Origin: Mycolicibacterium chubuense NBB4
GTDB lineage: Bacteria > Actinomycetota > Actinomycetes > Mycobacteriales > Mycobacteriaceae
Reading direction: 5' to 3'
Length of the DNA stretch: 64,000 nt
Assembly (NCBI RefSeq): GCF_000266905.1
Contig: NC_018027.1
Coordinates: 4,340,001 to 4,404,000 of the forward strand
How positions within the stretch are numbered: the first letter of the stretch is position 1; the number at the start of each line of letters is the position of its first letter. Made by a program: the position numbers and the translations under genes. The notes under the pieces were generated by a model. The model was not told where the DNA came from and did no database searches. It saw only the letters and a list, made by a program, of their open reading frames with translations. Shown here in pieces: positions 23,917-36,690 of the stretch.

Positions 23917-26469
23917 GTGCGCAGCGGTCACGCGGTGGATGATGATCCCGTGAGCTCGTCCGATCACCGCGGCAAGCGGGGTGAGCTGCGCATATACCTC
24001 GGCGCGGCGCCCGGCGTCGGCAAGACGTACGCAATGCTCGGCGAGGCCCACCGGCGGCTGGAGCGCGGCACCGATCTGGTGGCCGCGGTCGTCGAAACGC
24101 ACGGACGACAGAAGACCGCAGACCTCCTCCGCGGCATCGAGATGGTGCCGCCGAAGATGATCTCCTACCGCGGCAGGAGCTTCGGTGAACTCGACGTCGA
24201 GGCCGTCGTGCGCCGGCATCCGCAGGTGGTCCTGGTCGACGAACTCGCGCACACCAACACCCCTGGCAGCAAGAACCCGAAACGCTGGCAGGACGTCGAG
24301 GAACTTCTCGATGCCGGCATCACCGTCATCACCACCGTCAACGTCCAGCACCTGGAGAGCCTCAACGACGTCGTCACGCAGATCACCGGCATCGAACAGC
24401 AGGAGAAGGTGCCCGACGAGGTGGTGCGTGCCGCCGATCAGATCGAGCTCGTCGACATCACCCCGGAGGCGTTGCGGCGCAGGCTGGCTCACGGCAACGT
24501 CTACGCCCCCGAACGGATCGATGCGGCGCTGTCGAATTACTTCCGGCGCGGCAACCTGACCGCGCTGCGCGAAATGGCGCTGCTGTGGCTGGCCGACCAG
24601 GTCGATGCCGCGCTGGAGAAGTACCGAGCCGACAACAACATCACCGCCACCTGGGAGGCGCGCGAACGCGTCGTCGTCGCGGTCACCGGTGGTCCGGAGT
24701 CGGAGACGCTGGTACGCAGGGCATCTCGCATCGCATCGAAATCGAGCGCGGAACTGATGGTCGTGCACGTGGTCCGCGGGGACGGTCTGTCGGGGGTGTC
24801 CGCCCCGCAGATGGGCACGGTGCGCGAGCTCGCCGCATCGCTCGGGGCCACCCTGCACACCGTGGTCGGCGACGACGTGCCCGCCGCCCTGCTCGACTTC
24901 GCCCGCGAGATGAACGCCACCCAGCTGGTCCTCGGCACGTCGCGCCGGTCCCGGTGGGCCCGGGTCTTCGACCAGGGCATCGGCGTGACCGTTGTGCAGC
25001 GGTCCGGCAAGATCGACGTCCACATGGTGACCCACGAACATGCGGGCGGGGAGTCGCTGTGGGCGCGGATCACCCCGCGCGAACGGCACGTCGCCGCGTG
25101 GCTGGCCGCGCTGGTGGTCCCGGTGGCGATCTGCGCGGTGACGGTGCTGCTGCTCGACCCGTTCCTCGGCATCGGCGGCGAGAGCGCCCTGTTCTTCATC
25201 GGCGTCCTCGTCGTCGCCATGCTGGGAGGCGTTGCCCCGGCGGCACTTTCGGCCGTGCTGTCCGGTCTCCTGCTGAACTACTTCCTCGTCGAGCCCCGCC
25301 ACACGTTCACCATTTCCGAGCCCGACAGCGCCATCACGATCGTCGTCCTGCTGATGGTCGCGGTGGCGGTCAGCGTCCTCGTCGACGGCGCCGCCAACCG
25401 CGCGCGTGAGGCCCGGCGGGCGGCACAGGAAGCCGAGTTGCTGGCCCTGTTCGCCGGGTCTGTGCTGCGCGGCGCCGATCTCGACACCCTGCTCGAACGG
25501 GTCCGGGAAGCGTATTCGCAGCGCTCGGTCACGCTGGTGCGCGGCGAGGCGCACGGCGGGCAGGTCGTCGGGTGTGCAGGCGCCGACCCGTGTGTGACGG
25601 TCGATGCCGCCGACACCGCCATCGAGGTCGGCTCCGAGGACGCGCCCGAGGAGTTCTGGCTGCTGCTGGCCGGACGCAGGCTGGCGGCGCGCGACCGCCG
25701 GGTGCTCAGCGCGGTGGCCAATCAGGCCGCCGGACTGGCCCGGCAGAAGGAACTGACGGCGGAAGCCGGCAAGGCCGAGGCCATCGCGCGCGCCGACGAA
25801 CTGCGCCGCTCCCTGCTGTCGGCGGTCAGCCACGATCTGCGCACCCCGCTGGCCGCCGCGAAGGCGGCCGTGTCGAGTCTGCGCAGCCCCGACGTCGGGT
25901 TCTCCCCCGAGGACACCGCCGAACTGCTGGCCACCATCGAGGAATCGGTCGATCAGCTGACCGCCCTCGTGGGCAATCTGCTGGACTCCTCGCGACTGGC
26001 CGCCGGAGTCGTCCGCCCCGAACTGCGCCCCGTGTACCTGGAGGAGGCGGTGCCCCGCGCACTGCTGGGAATCAGCAAGGGCAGCAGGGACATCGGGCTC
26101 GACCGGGTCAAGGTCGAGGTCGGCGACACGGTGGTGATGGCCGACAGCGGACTGCTGGAACGCGTGCTGGCCAATGTCCTCGACAACGCACTGCGCTACG
26201 GCGACGACAGCCCCGTGCGGGTCACCGCCGGGCGCGTCGGCGACCGGGTGCTGATCGCGGTCGCCGACGAGGGACCAGGCCTGGCCCGCGGCGCAGAGGA
26301 CCGGCTGTTCGCCCCGTTCCAGCGGCTCGGCGACCGCGACACGACCATCGGTGTCGGCCTCGGCCTCTCGGTGGCCCGCGGCTTCGTCGAGGCGATGGGC
26401 GGCACCATCGCGTCCACGGACACACCCGGCGGCGGCCTGACGATCGAGATCGAACTGGCGGCGGCGTGA
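23917..26469 (+). CDS. kdpD: Sensor histidine kinase KdpD
   Basis: 850 aa from the GTG at 23917 (GGAAGTGGGA upstream). Domains in order: KdpD N-terminal domain with Walker A LGAAPGVGKT near residue 30 and LVDELAHTN (Walker B); a USP-like domain near 245-370; four close helices near 385-495; a GAF-like region; HisKA with SHDLRTP and the phospho-His near 640; HATPase with NVLDNALRYG and DEGPGLARG. It senses K+ limitation or osmotic stress and phosphorylates KdpE. Overlaps kdpE (GTGA). The kdpFABC pump genes, adjacent in M. tuberculosis, are not beside it here. Confidence 0.92.
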   Translation: MRSGHAVDDDPVSSSDHRGKRGELRIYLGAAPGVGKTYAMLGEAHRRLERGTDLVAAVVETHGRQKTADLLRGIEMVPPKMISYRGRSFGELDVEAVVRRHPQVVLVDELAHTNTPGSKNPKRWQDVEELLDAGITVITTVNVQHLESLNDVVTQITGIEQQEKVPDEVVRAADQIELVDITPEALRRRLAHGNVYAPERIDAALSNYFRRGNLTALREMALLWLADQVDAALEKYRADNNITATWEARERVVVAVTGGPESETLVRRASRIASKSSAELMVVHVVRGDGLSGVSAPQMGTVRELAASLGATLHTVVGDDVPAALLDFAREMNATQLVLGTSRRSRWARVFDQGIGVTVVQRSGKIDVHMVTHEHAGGESLWARITPRERHVAAWLAALVVPVAICAVTVLLLDPFLGIGGESALFFIGVLVVAMLGGVAPAALSAVLSGLLLNYFLVEPRHTFTISEPDSAITIVVLLMVAVAVSVLVDGAANRAREARRAAQEAELLALFAGSVLRGADLDTLLERVREAYSQRSVTLVRGEAHGGQVVGCAGADPCVTVDAADTAIEVGSEDAPEEFWLLLAGRRLAARDRRVLSAVANQAAGLARQKELTAEAGKAEAIARADELRRSLLSAVSHDLRTPLAAAKAAVSSLRSPDVGFSPEDTAELLATIEESVDQLTALVGNLLDSSRLAAGVVRPELRPVYLEEAVPRALLGISKGSRDIGLDRVKVEVGDTVVMADSGLLERVLANVLDNALRYGDDSPVRVTAGRVGDRVLIAVADEGPGLARGAEDRLFAPFQRLGDRDTTIGVGLGLSVARGFVEAMGGTIASTDTPGGGLTIEIELAAA

Positions 26470-27158
26470 CGCCGGTGAAGACACGGGTTCTCGTCATCGA
26501 CGACGAGCCGCAGATCCTGCGCGCGTTGCGGATCAACCTGTCGGTACGCGGCTACGAGGTCGATACCGCGGCCACCGGCGCCGCGGCGCTGCACACCGCC
26601 GCCGAGCACCGACCCGATGTGGTGATCCTCGACCTCGGGCTGCCCGACATGTCCGGCATCGACGTGCTGGCCGGGCTGCGGGGGTGGCTCACCGCGCCGG
26701 TGATCGTGCTGTCGGCGCGCACCGATTCCTCCGACAAGGTCGAGGCGCTCGACGCCGGCGCCGACGACTACGTCACCAAACCCTTTGGGATGGACGAGTT
26801 CCTGGCCCGGCTGCGGGCCGCGGTACGGCGCGGCGCCAGCGCGGCCGACACCGACGAGCCCATCGTCGAGACGTCGTCGTTCACCGTCGACCTGGCGGCC
26901 AAGAGGGTCACCAAGAACGGCGCCGAGGTGCACCTGACCCCGACCGAGTGGGGCATGCTCGAGATGCTCGTGCGCAACCGCGGCAAGCTCGTCGGCCGCG
27001 AGGAACTGCTCAAGGAGGTGTGGGGGCCCGCGTACGCCAAGGAGACGCATTATCTGCGCGTCTACCTGGCCCAGCTGCGGCGCAAGCTGGAGGACGACCC
27101 CTCGCACCCGGTGCATCTGCTGACCGAGGCGGGGATGGGCTACCGCTTCCAGCAATGA
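26466..27158 (+). CDS. kdpE: Response regulator KdpE
   Basis: 230 aa OmpR-type regulator. The receiver domain has VLVIDDEP, phosphorylation Asp in VVILDLGLPD, and DDYVTKPF; the C-terminal winged helix has VHLTPTEWGMLEMLVRN and the terminal GYRFQQ. Start GTG overlaps the kdpD stop; a GTG three codons downstream is an alternative. Expected to activate kdpFABC, which is missing from this locus, so its present targets are unclear. Confidence 0.92.
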   Translation: MTPVKTRVLVIDDEPQILRALRINLSVRGYEVDTAATGAAALHTAAEHRPDVVILDLGLPDMSGIDVLAGLRGWLTAPVIVLSARTDSSDKVEALDAGADDYVTKPFGMDEFLARLRAAVRRGASAADTDEPIVETSSFTVDLAAKRVTKNGAEVHLTPTEWGMLEMLVRNRGKLVGREELLKEVWGPAYAKETHYLRVYLAQLRRKLEDDPSHPVHLLTEAGMGYRFQQ

Positions 27159-27181
27159 GCCGGGGCTCGGGCACGGCGCCG

Positions 27182-27239
27182 CGAACTGGGATTCCCGGCT
27201 GTGATCCGGCACGGTTCAACGACCGGGAATCCCAGTTCG
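27182..27239. terminator. Long-stem palindrome, 17-bp perfect arms
   Basis: Arms CGAACTGGGATTCCCGG (27182-27198) and its exact reverse complement (27223-27239), loop 24 nt. Between convergent kdpE and hydrolase genes, a fitting bidirectional terminator. Related in sequence to 52967-53029. Confidence 0.7.
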
Positions 27240-27252
27240 GCGAAAACGGGGC

Positions 27253-28125
27253 TCAGCGCGCCGGCACTTCCTCGGCGAGCGCGATCAGCTTGGCCCGCAC
27301 GGCTTCCGGCTGCTCGTCCAGGATGAAGTGTCCGCCGTCGACGATCTCCAGGGTGTAGTCGTCGGCGTGCGCGGTCTCGGCTGCGGCCAGCGAGGCGTGA
27401 ATCGCCGTGTCGTCCTTGGCGAACAGCGCGCGCGTCGGCACGGTCGACCATCGCCGCTCGGGGTTGCGGGCGCTCTCCCGCACCTCGCGCAACAGAAAGG
27501 TGCGGTAGGTGTCGCGCGCCGTGCGGGCGACGACCGGGTCTCGGAACGCCTCGGCGTACACGCGGGCGGTTGCGCGGTCGACCTTGGGCGCCGCGACGCC
27601 GAAGATGACCCGCTCCAGATACGGGGTGTAGCGCTGCAGCAGCACCCCGATGGACGCCACGAACGGCTGATACAGCAGGAACCGCCACAGGTGCGGCGCC
27701 AACGCCTTTGCCGTCACCCACGGGTGCGGGATGTTGAGCACCAGGTAGCCCTCGATGCGCTCGGGCACCCGCAACGCGAGCAGATGGCCGATGTAGCCAC
27801 CCCAGTCGTGTCCGACCAGCAGCACCCGTTCCAGCCCCATCGCGTCCATCAGCGCGACGAGATCGGTGACCACGTCCTCTTTGGCCCATCTGTGCGGGGC
27901 CGGGCCCGACCAGCCGTACCCCGGCAGGTCGGGGGCGATGATGCGCAGACCGGGCGGCGGGTCGGCCAGCAGGTTTCGGTACGCCCAGTGGTGCTGCGGC
28001 CAGCCGTGCAGCGCCAACACCGGCCTGCCGTCCTCGGGGCCGGACTCCGTGACGTGGAAGCGCACGCCCCGGGCGGTCACGAAACTCCTGCGCACCCCTT
28101 CGATCGGCGGGGGTTGGTTCGTCAT
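27253..28125 (-). CDS. Alpha/beta hydrolase, epoxide-hydrolase-like
   Basis: 290 aa. Oxyanion motif HGWPQHHWAYRN, nucleophile elbow VGHDWGG (Asp nucleophile) and terminal DGGHF (His base). The Asp nucleophile and HGWP motif place it with epoxide hydrolases and haloalkane dehalogenases rather than Ser esterases. The cap domain (PHPWVTAKALAPHLWRFLLYQ) agrees. Substrate unknown. It is divergent from the propionyl-CoA-synthetase-like gene, with only 37 bp between the starts. Confidence 0.85.
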   Translation of the reverse strand: MTNQPPPIEGVRRSFVTARGVRFHVTESGPEDGRPVLALHGWPQHHWAYRNLLADPPPGLRIIAPDLPGYGWSGPAPHRWAKEDVVTDLVALMDAMGLERVLLVGHDWGGYIGHLLALRVPERIEGYLVLNIPHPWVTAKALAPHLWRFLLYQPFVASIGVLLQRYTPYLERVIFGVAAPKVDRATARVYAEAFRDPVVARTARDTYRTFLLREVRESARNPERRWSTVPTRALFAKDDTAIHASLAAAETAHADDYTLEIVDGGHFILDEQPEAVRAKLIALAEEVPAR

Positions 28126-28162
28126 GGCCCTGAGAGTAACCGCCAGGGTTTACGGTTCAGAT

Positions 28163-30046
<1,884 letters not shown>

Positions 30047-30062
30047 CCCGGCGGCGGGGGAT

Positions 30063-30087
30063 GTTAGCCGTGGCCCAGGATGGGTAT
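30063..30087 (+). promoter_or_regulatory. SigF-type promoter for the DUF4383 gene
   Basis: GTTA (30063-30066), 15-nt spacer, GGGTAT (30082-30087); one mismatch in the -35. About 70 bp before the start. Confidence 0.55.
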
Positions 30088-30155
30088 GTCCCCCACACGC
30101 ACGTCAATAAGTCACCGCGGTGAGCGCGGTGGCGTCGATGTCGAGGGAGATGGAG

Positions 30156-30626
30156 ATGCCCGCGGCGCCCAAGTACATGGCCGTCCAAGTCGCAGCCGCG
30201 ATCGTCGCAGCGGTGCTCGTCGTACTCGGAGTGCTGGGTTTCATCCCCGGGGTGACGACGCACCTCGGGCAGCTGTCCTGGGCCGGACAACGTTCGCACA
30301 CCTTTCTTTTCGGCACTTTCGCGGTGTCGGCGGTACAAAACATCGTGCACCTGGTGGTCGGTGCGGCCGGTGCGCTGATGGCCCGTACCTACGCGGGCGC
30401 CCGCGCGTATCTGCTGGCCGGCGGGGTGGTCTATCTCGGGCTGTGGCTCTACGGCCTGCTCGTCACTCGGGGCAGCGATGCGGATCTGCTGCCGCTCAAC
30501 CAGGCCGACAACTGGCTCCATCTCGGGCTCGGTGGGGTCATGGTGCTGCTGGCCGTCACGCTCGCCGGGCAGCACGATCCGACCAAGCGGCGCACCGGCC
30601 TGCGCCGCCACGTCCCCAGCCACTGA
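30156..30626 (+). CDS. DUF4383-family membrane protein
   Basis: 156 aa, four helices: VQVAAAIVAAVLVVLGVLGFIPG, SAVQNIVHLVVGAAGALMA, YLLAGGVVYLGLWLYGLL, NWLHLGLGGVMVLLAVTLAG. The QNIVHLVVG and NWLHL elements are DUF4383 landmarks. The ATG at 30156 is chosen because GAGGGAG lies 6 nt upstream; earlier in-frame starts at 30120-30150 lack an RBS. Function unknown; the SigF-type promoter suggests stress expression. Confidence 0.75.
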   Translation: MPAAPKYMAVQVAAAIVAAVLVVLGVLGFIPGVTTHLGQLSWAGQRSHTFLFGTFAVSAVQNIVHLVVGAAGALMARTYAGARAYLLAGGVVYLGLWLYGLLVTRGSDADLLPLNQADNWLHLGLGGVMVLLAVTLAGQHDPTKRRTGLRRHVPSH

Positions 30627-30637
30627 GCGCTGCGCGC

Positions 30638-30693
30638 CGAGCGCACGGATTCTGACGGATTTTTCGCTGATCTCGTCAGAAAGCGTGCGTTCG
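30638..30693. terminator. Imperfect long palindrome between convergent genes
   Basis: CGAGCGCACGGATTCTGACG pairs with CGTCAGAAAGCGTGCGTTCG at 17 of 20 positions, loop 16 nt. It separates convergent DUF4383 and ppx2 and probably terminates both. Confidence 0.6.
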
Positions 30694-30700
30694 CGTCGGT

Positions 30701-31636
30701 TCACGCAATGGACAACGCGATCCCGTCGAGGATGTCGTGCTCACTGACGACGAGTTCGTTGATGCCGGCGCGCTCGCCCAGCACGGCCGCCAGTTCCTGC
30801 ACCACGATCGCGCCGCCGCCTATGACGTCGACGCGGCCCTCGTGCATCGGACCCAGCGCGGCGCGCTGCCGGCGGGTCATCGCCAGCAGATCGGCGCACA
30901 CCGTGAGCAGATCGTCGAAGCGCACCCGGGACAGGTGGATGGCCTCGGAGTCGTAGGTCGTCATCTTGTGGGCGAGCGCGGCCAGCGTCGTCATCGTGCC
31001 GGCCACACCGACCCAGGTCCGGGCCTGCTCGACCGGCACCACCCGCAGCGCGTCGGCGAGGGCGTCGCGCACCACGGCGCGCGCCGCGGCAATCTCGTCC
31101 TCGGTGGGCGGGTCGGAGTGCAGGCACCGTTCGGTCAGCCGCACGCACCCGATGTCGGCTGAATAGCCGGCCACCACCTCCCGAGAGCCCAGCACCACCT
31201 CGGTGGACCCACCGCCGAGGTCGACGACGACGAATGGTGCCGCGTCCGAATCCAACTCGCCGACCGCACCGCGGAACGACAGTTCGGCCTCCTCGTCACC
31301 GGTGATCACCTCGGCGACCGCGCCCGCCACCACGGCGCCGAGCACCTCGGACGTCATCGCGAAGAACTCGTCACGGTTGCCGACGTCGCGGGCGGCCGAC
31401 GTCGCCACCATCCGGACGGCCTCGACGTCGTAGCTCCGCATCAACTCCGCGTAGCCGGCCAGCGCCGCCCGGGTGCGCGCCAGCGCGTCGGGTGCGAACT
31501 GCCCGGTCGCGTCCACTCCCTGACCGAGCCGCACGATGCGCATCTCGCGGTGCACATCCTGCACGCGGTCGTCGGCGACATCGGCGATGAGCAGCCGGAT
31601 CGAGTTGGTCCCGCAGTCGACGGCAGCCACCCTCAT
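30701..31636 (-). CDS. ppx2: Ppx/GppA-family exopolyphosphatase (Ppx2 position)
   Basis: 311 aa. Actin-fold phosphatase motifs: AAVDCGTNSIRLLIAD (phosphate 1), VATSAARDV, ITGDEEAELSF, VVVDLGGGSTE (phosphate 2) and late DVIGGGAIVV. The family hydrolyses polyphosphate or pppGpp. Short single-module form as in mycobacteria. ATG at 31636 overlaps the DUF501 stop (ATGA). Placement next to DUF501, FtsB-like and eno matches M. tuberculosis ppx2 (Rv1026), from memory. Confidence 0.85.
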   Translation of the reverse strand: MRVAAVDCGTNSIRLLIADVADDRVQDVHREMRIVRLGQGVDATGQFAPDALARTRAALAGYAELMRSYDVEAVRMVATSAARDVGNRDEFFAMTSEVLGAVVAGAVAEVITGDEEAELSFRGAVGELDSDAAPFVVVDLGGGSTEVVLGSREVVAGYSADIGCVRLTERCLHSDPPTEDEIAAARAVVRDALADALRVVPVEQARTWVGVAGTMTTLAALAHKMTTYDSEAIHLSRVRFDDLLTVCADLLAMTRRQRAALGPMHEGRVDVIGGGAIVVQELAAVLGERAGINELVVSEHDILDGIALSIA

Positions 31637-32124
31637 GCCCACACCTCGGGGTCGAGAATGCCTACCATGGCGGGCTCGAGAGCCAGGATCGCCAGTGCTT
31701 CGTCTCCGAACGGGTTCACACCCGGTCCTTTCGCCAGTGAGTGGGCCATCACGACATGCAGACACTTCACCCGGTCTGGCATGCCACCACCGGAGAACGT
31801 CGTCCCCAGCGGCTCGATCGCATCGCGTTCGGCCAGATACGCCTCGTGCGCCCGGCGATACGCCGCGGCCAACTCCGGGTCCCGGCCGAGCCGGCCGGTC
31901 ATCTCGCGCATCAGGCCCGAGGACTCGAGCCGGCTCGCCGCGGCCGTCAGCGCCGGATGCGTGAGGTAGTAGAGCGTCGGAAACGGCGTTCCGTCAGGCA
32001 GTTTCGGCGCCGTCTTCACCACTGCGGGCTCGCCGTTGGGGCAGCGATAGGCGATCTCGAGCACGCCGCGGGGCTCCCGGCCCAACTGCCTCGCGACGGC
32101 CTCGAGATCGGACGGCTCAACCAC
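31633..32124 (-). CDS. DUF501-family protein
   Basis: 163 aa. Pattern: VARQLGREPRGVLEIAYRCPNGEPAVVKTAPKLPDGTPFPTLYYLT, then AYLAERDAI and GGGMPDRVKCLHVVMAHSLAKGPGVNPFGDEAL, all DUF501 signatures. Biochemical role unknown. GTG start at 32124 overlaps the preceding septum protein gene by 8 bp, so eno-downstream genes form a coupled operon. Confidence 0.85.
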   Translation of the reverse strand: MVEPSDLEAVARQLGREPRGVLEIAYRCPNGEPAVVKTAPKLPDGTPFPTLYYLTHPALTAAASRLESSGLMREMTGRLGRDPELAAAYRRAHEAYLAERDAIEPLGTTFSGGGMPDRVKCLHVVMAHSLAKGPGVNPFGDEALAILALEPAMVGILDPEVWA

Positions 32125-32872
32125 CGGGCGGCGGCGCGGCAGGTGCGCCGGGTGGCGGGGCCGGCAGCGGCGGAGGTGGCGCTGTCGGTGAAAGACCGTG
32201 GGGCGCATCGGCAATGGTGTGCCACAAGGACGTGTACCACGGGTCGCCGCTCTTGACTTCGGACGGCTGTCCCGCCGGAGTCGCAGCTTCCGCCGCCCCG
32301 GGCGGCAGCTGCACCTGGTACGGGATCTCGCCGGGCATCACGAATCCGAGACGTTCGCGGGCCTGCGCAGCGATGAACACGGGATCGGCGAGCTTGGCCT
32401 TCTGCGCCTCGAGGTCGGCGATCTGTTCGCGCAGGTGAGCTTCGGACGCCTGCAGCTGCTTCATCTCGGTGCGCTGTCCGAAGTAGGTGCGCACCGGCCC
32501 GGCGATCGTCAGGGTCAGCACGCACACCACCGCGGCGAGGATCGCCGCCCGTCGCGCGGTCGAGCCGAAACGCTGCTCGGCTGCCTGCTCGGCCGACGCG
32601 GCGATCGTCTGCCGCAGCGACAGCGTCTTGGACTCCGCGACTGCGTCGGCGCCACCATCGACCCCGGGCCCGGTGTCCTCGGAGACCCTGGCCAGTTCCT
32701 TACCCTGCGCCTCGGTGCCGCGGGGCTCCCGACGCGACGAGGTGCCCCGTGGTTTGGCTCGCCCGGAGTCCCCGGACTTGCCCGGCCTCGCCGGACGCGA
32801 CGCCGGAGCCTTTCTGCTCCTGGCGTCCGCTCCGGACCGCCGCCGGGGATCGGGCCGCTTGCCTTCGGGCAC
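32117..32872 (-). CDS. Septum-formation-initiator (FtsB/DivIC-like) protein
   Basis: 251 aa, bitopic. A basic, disordered cytoplasmic N-terminus of about 105 residues precedes one helix (AAILAAVVCVLTLTIAGPV), then a coiled coil (QRTEMKQLQASEAHLREQIADLEAQKAKL), the DPVFIAAQARERLGFVMPGEI segment of DivIC/FtsB proteins, and a proline-rich extracellular tail. It would join the divisome with FtsL/FtsQ-type partners. It starts 3 bp after the end of eno. Confidence 0.85.
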   Translation of the reverse strand: MPEGKRPDPRRRSGADARSRKAPASRPARPGKSGDSGRAKPRGTSSRREPRGTEAQGKELARVSEDTGPGVDGGADAVAESKTLSLRQTIAASAEQAAEQRFGSTARRAAILAAVVCVLTLTIAGPVRTYFGQRTEMKQLQASEAHLREQIADLEAQKAKLADPVFIAAQARERLGFVMPGEIPYQVQLPPGAAEAATPAGQPSEVKSGDPWYTSLWHTIADAPHGLSPTAPPPPLPAPPPGAPAAPPPGG

Positions 32873-32875
32873 AGG

Positions 32876-34503
<1,628 letters not shown>

Positions 34504-35715
34504 ATGATCTTCGTCGGCGACGACTGGGCCGAAGACCATCACGACGTGTATCTGATGGACGAGGCTGGCCAACGGCTGGCGGCGCGGCGATTACCCGAGG
34601 GCCTCTCCGGTATCCGGGCCCTGCACGAGCTGATCGCCGTCCACGCCGACCAACCCGACCAGGTGCTGGTCGGCATCGAAACCGATCGCGGCCTGTGGGT
34701 CTCAGCGTTGGCCGCGGCCGGCTATCAGGTGTGGGCGATCAACCCGATGGCAGCCGCTCGCTACCGTGATCGACATCACGTGGCGGGGGCGAAGTCCGAT
34801 GCCGCTGATGCCAAGCTCTTGGCCGATCTGGTCCGCACCGACCGGCACAACCACCGTCAGATCGCCGGCGACAGCCCCGATGCTGAGGCGATCAAGGTGC
34901 TGGCCCGCTCGCATCAGAGTTTGATCTGGGCGCGCACCCGGCATGCCAACATGCTGCGCAGCGCGCTGCGGGAGTACTACCCCGCCGCATTAGAGGCCTT
35001 CGATGCGCTCACCGACGGCGACGCACTGGCCATCCTGGGACGTGCACCGACACCTGAACAAGGTGCCCAACTGAGCCTGGCCAAGATCGGATCGGCACTC
35101 AAAGCCGCTGGGCGGCAACGCAACATCGAGGCACGCGCCGCCGAGATCCAAGCCGTGTTGCGGCGCAAGCACCTCACCGCACCCCCCGCGGTCGCGGCTG
35201 CGTTTGGGGCCACCACAACCGCGGCGGTGCATGTCATCGCGGCGTTGAACACCCAGATCGCCGACCTGGAAACCGCGCTGGCCGACCATTTTGAGACACA
35301 CCCGGACGCCGACATCTACCGCTCCCTGCCAGGACTTGGTGTCGTGCTCGGCGCCCGGGTGCTCGGTGAGTTCGGGGACGACCCGAACCGGTTCACCACG
35401 GCCAAGTGTCGCAAGAACTACGCCGGAACATCACCGTTGACCATCGCGTCGGGTCGAAAACGTGCCGTGCTGGCCCGCCACGTCCGCAACAAACGCCTCT
35501 ACGACGCCATTGATCAATGGGCATTCTGCGCGCTGCTTCGAAGCCCCGGTGCGCGGACCTACTACGACGAGCACCGCGCAGCCGGCGACACCCACCATCA
35601 AGCGCTACGCGCACTCGGGAACCGGCTCGTCGGCGTCCTCCACGGCTGCCTCCGCCACCACACACGCTACGAGGAACACAAGGCCTGGGCGCACCGACAA
35701 ACCGCAGCCGCTTGA
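34504..35715 (+). CDS. IS110-family transposase (DEDD recombinase)
   Basis: 403 aa, full length. The N-terminal DEDD RuvC-like domain has [26 protein letters not shown] and [20 protein letters not shown]; the C-terminal Tnp_20 domain has [40 protein letters not shown] and the Ser-containing [16 protein letters not shown]. These are the conserved parts of IS110 transposases that act with a bridge RNA. No frameshift, so possibly active. GGGAGG lies 5-8 nt before the ATG. Confidence 0.93.
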   Translation: MIFVGDDWAEDHHDVYLMDEAGQRLAARRLPEGLSGIRALHELIAVHADQPDQVLVGIETDRGLWVSALAAAGYQVWAINPMAAARYRDRHHVAGAKSDAADAKLLADLVRTDRHNHRQIAGDSPDAEAIKVLARSHQSLIWARTRHANMLRSALREYYPAALEAFDALTDGDALAILGRAPTPEQGAQLSLAKIGSALKAAGRQRNIEARAAEIQAVLRRKHLTAPPAVAAAFGATTTAAVHVIAALNTQIADLETALADHFETHPDADIYRSLPGLGVVLGARVLGEFGDDPNRFTTAKCRKNYAGTSPLTIASGRKRAVLARHVRNKRLYDAIDQWAFCALLRSPGARTYYDEHRAAGDTHHQALRALGNRLVGVLHGCLRHHTRYEEHKAWAHRQTAAA

Positions 35716-35764
35716 TCTACTACGCACCTGGGGTATCTAGAGTGTGGCCGGTCGGCGAGCGTGC

Positions 35765-36547
35765 TCAGAGCGGATGTCCGGCGGCGTAGGCGGTCGCCCA
35801 GTCCCGCACCGTGCGGGCGTACGCATCGGAGTGGTTGTAAGCCCGCAGCGCCTCCATCCAGCCCCGCGGCGTCTGCAGGTCCTTGCCGCTCCAGCACAGA
35901 TATCCGGCCGCCGACAGGGCCGCATCGTCGATGTTGTCGGCGCTGATCTTGCCGTCGTTGTTGGCGTCGACGCCGTAGAGCCGCCACGTCTCCGGGATGA
36001 ACTGCATCGGCCCCATCGCGCGGGCGAACGACTGGTCGCCCTTGTTCTCCACGGCCGGGTCGTGGCTGACGGAATCCTGGTCGAGGATCTGCAGGTTGCC
36101 GCCCGAGCCGTCGAGCAGGACACCCCGGATCGGCGGTGCGACGTCCCCGTTCGTCGCGACCCTGGCCCCGCGATAGGTGCCGTGGTGGCTCTCCACCTGA
36201 CCGATCCCCGCGAGCGTCGTCCATTTCAGGTGACAGCCGGGGTTCTCCACGTCGGCGACCCGCGCCGCGTACGCGTATGCCTCCAGCGCGGTGGCCGGGA
36301 TGCCCAGTCGGGGCGCGCGCTCGGCGGCCCACTCGTGCAGCTGATCGGCGGGCCGGCCGCGCGCGTGCGTGTCGATCTGCGGGACGACGTCGCCGGCCGG
36401 CGGCGGCACGCCGTCGGGAATGAACTGGCCGAGCTGCCACGAGCAGCTGGCAGCCAGGAGCAGTGCTGTCGCACCGATCACGGCCACTGCCCGCAGCCAT
36501 CGCACCCGCGTCACCGCACTCCTCAACCCACTTCGGTTGTAGCCCAT
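35765..36547 (-). CDS. lpqU: LpqU-like lytic transglycosylase lipoprotein
   Basis: 260 aa. Signal peptide with lipobox LAASC (Cys near residue 35), then an SLT-like fold: catalytic Glu in GIGQVESHHGTY, FARAMGPMQFIPETWRLYGVDANNDGK and NIDDAALSAAGYLC, then ALRAYNHSDAYARTVRDWA. It cleaves peptidoglycan glycan strands, anchored on the outer face of the membrane. ATG at 36547 gives a normal signal peptide; the longer frame does not. The IS110 element lies just downstream, separating it from eno. Confidence 0.9.
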   Translation of the reverse strand: MGYNRSGLRSAVTRVRWLRAVAVIGATALLLAASCSWQLGQFIPDGVPPPAGDVVPQIDTHARGRPADQLHEWAAERAPRLGIPATALEAYAYAARVADVENPGCHLKWTTLAGIGQVESHHGTYRGARVATNGDVAPPIRGVLLDGSGGNLQILDQDSVSHDPAVENKGDQSFARAMGPMQFIPETWRLYGVDANNDGKISADNIDDAALSAAGYLCWSGKDLQTPRGWMEALRAYNHSDAYARTVRDWATAYAAGHPL

Positions 36548-36625
36548 GCTCCCACGCGCCGCGGGAGGGACGACCCATCCCGGGGCGGAGGTGTCGGGTG
36601 TACATTCACTAATCGCATCTGAAAA

Positions 36626-36644
36626 TAAGGTGAGCCACACCTTG
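36626..36644 (+). promoter_or_regulatory. IdeR/DtxR-like iron box
   Basis: TAAGGTGAGCCACACCTTG matches the IdeR 19-mer TTAGGTTAGSCTAACCTAA at about 13 positions, 47 bp before efeU. It fits iron-dependent repression of an iron-uptake operon. Confidence 0.6.
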
Positions 36645-36661
36645 CTTTGGCAAGCCAAAGC
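36644..36661. promoter_or_regulatory. Perfect 18-bp palindrome beside the iron box
   Basis: GCTTTGGC-AA-GCCAAAGC, 8-bp arms, 30 bp before efeU. A second operator or a leader hairpin; the binding protein is unknown. Confidence 0.55.
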
Positions 36662-36690
36662 TGAGTTGGTCTCCCTCGAGCGAGGACGAC

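Noticed and set aside
23839..26484. 881-codon open frame antisense to kdpD
   Set aside because: Mirror of a complete KdpD; low-complexity, no family.
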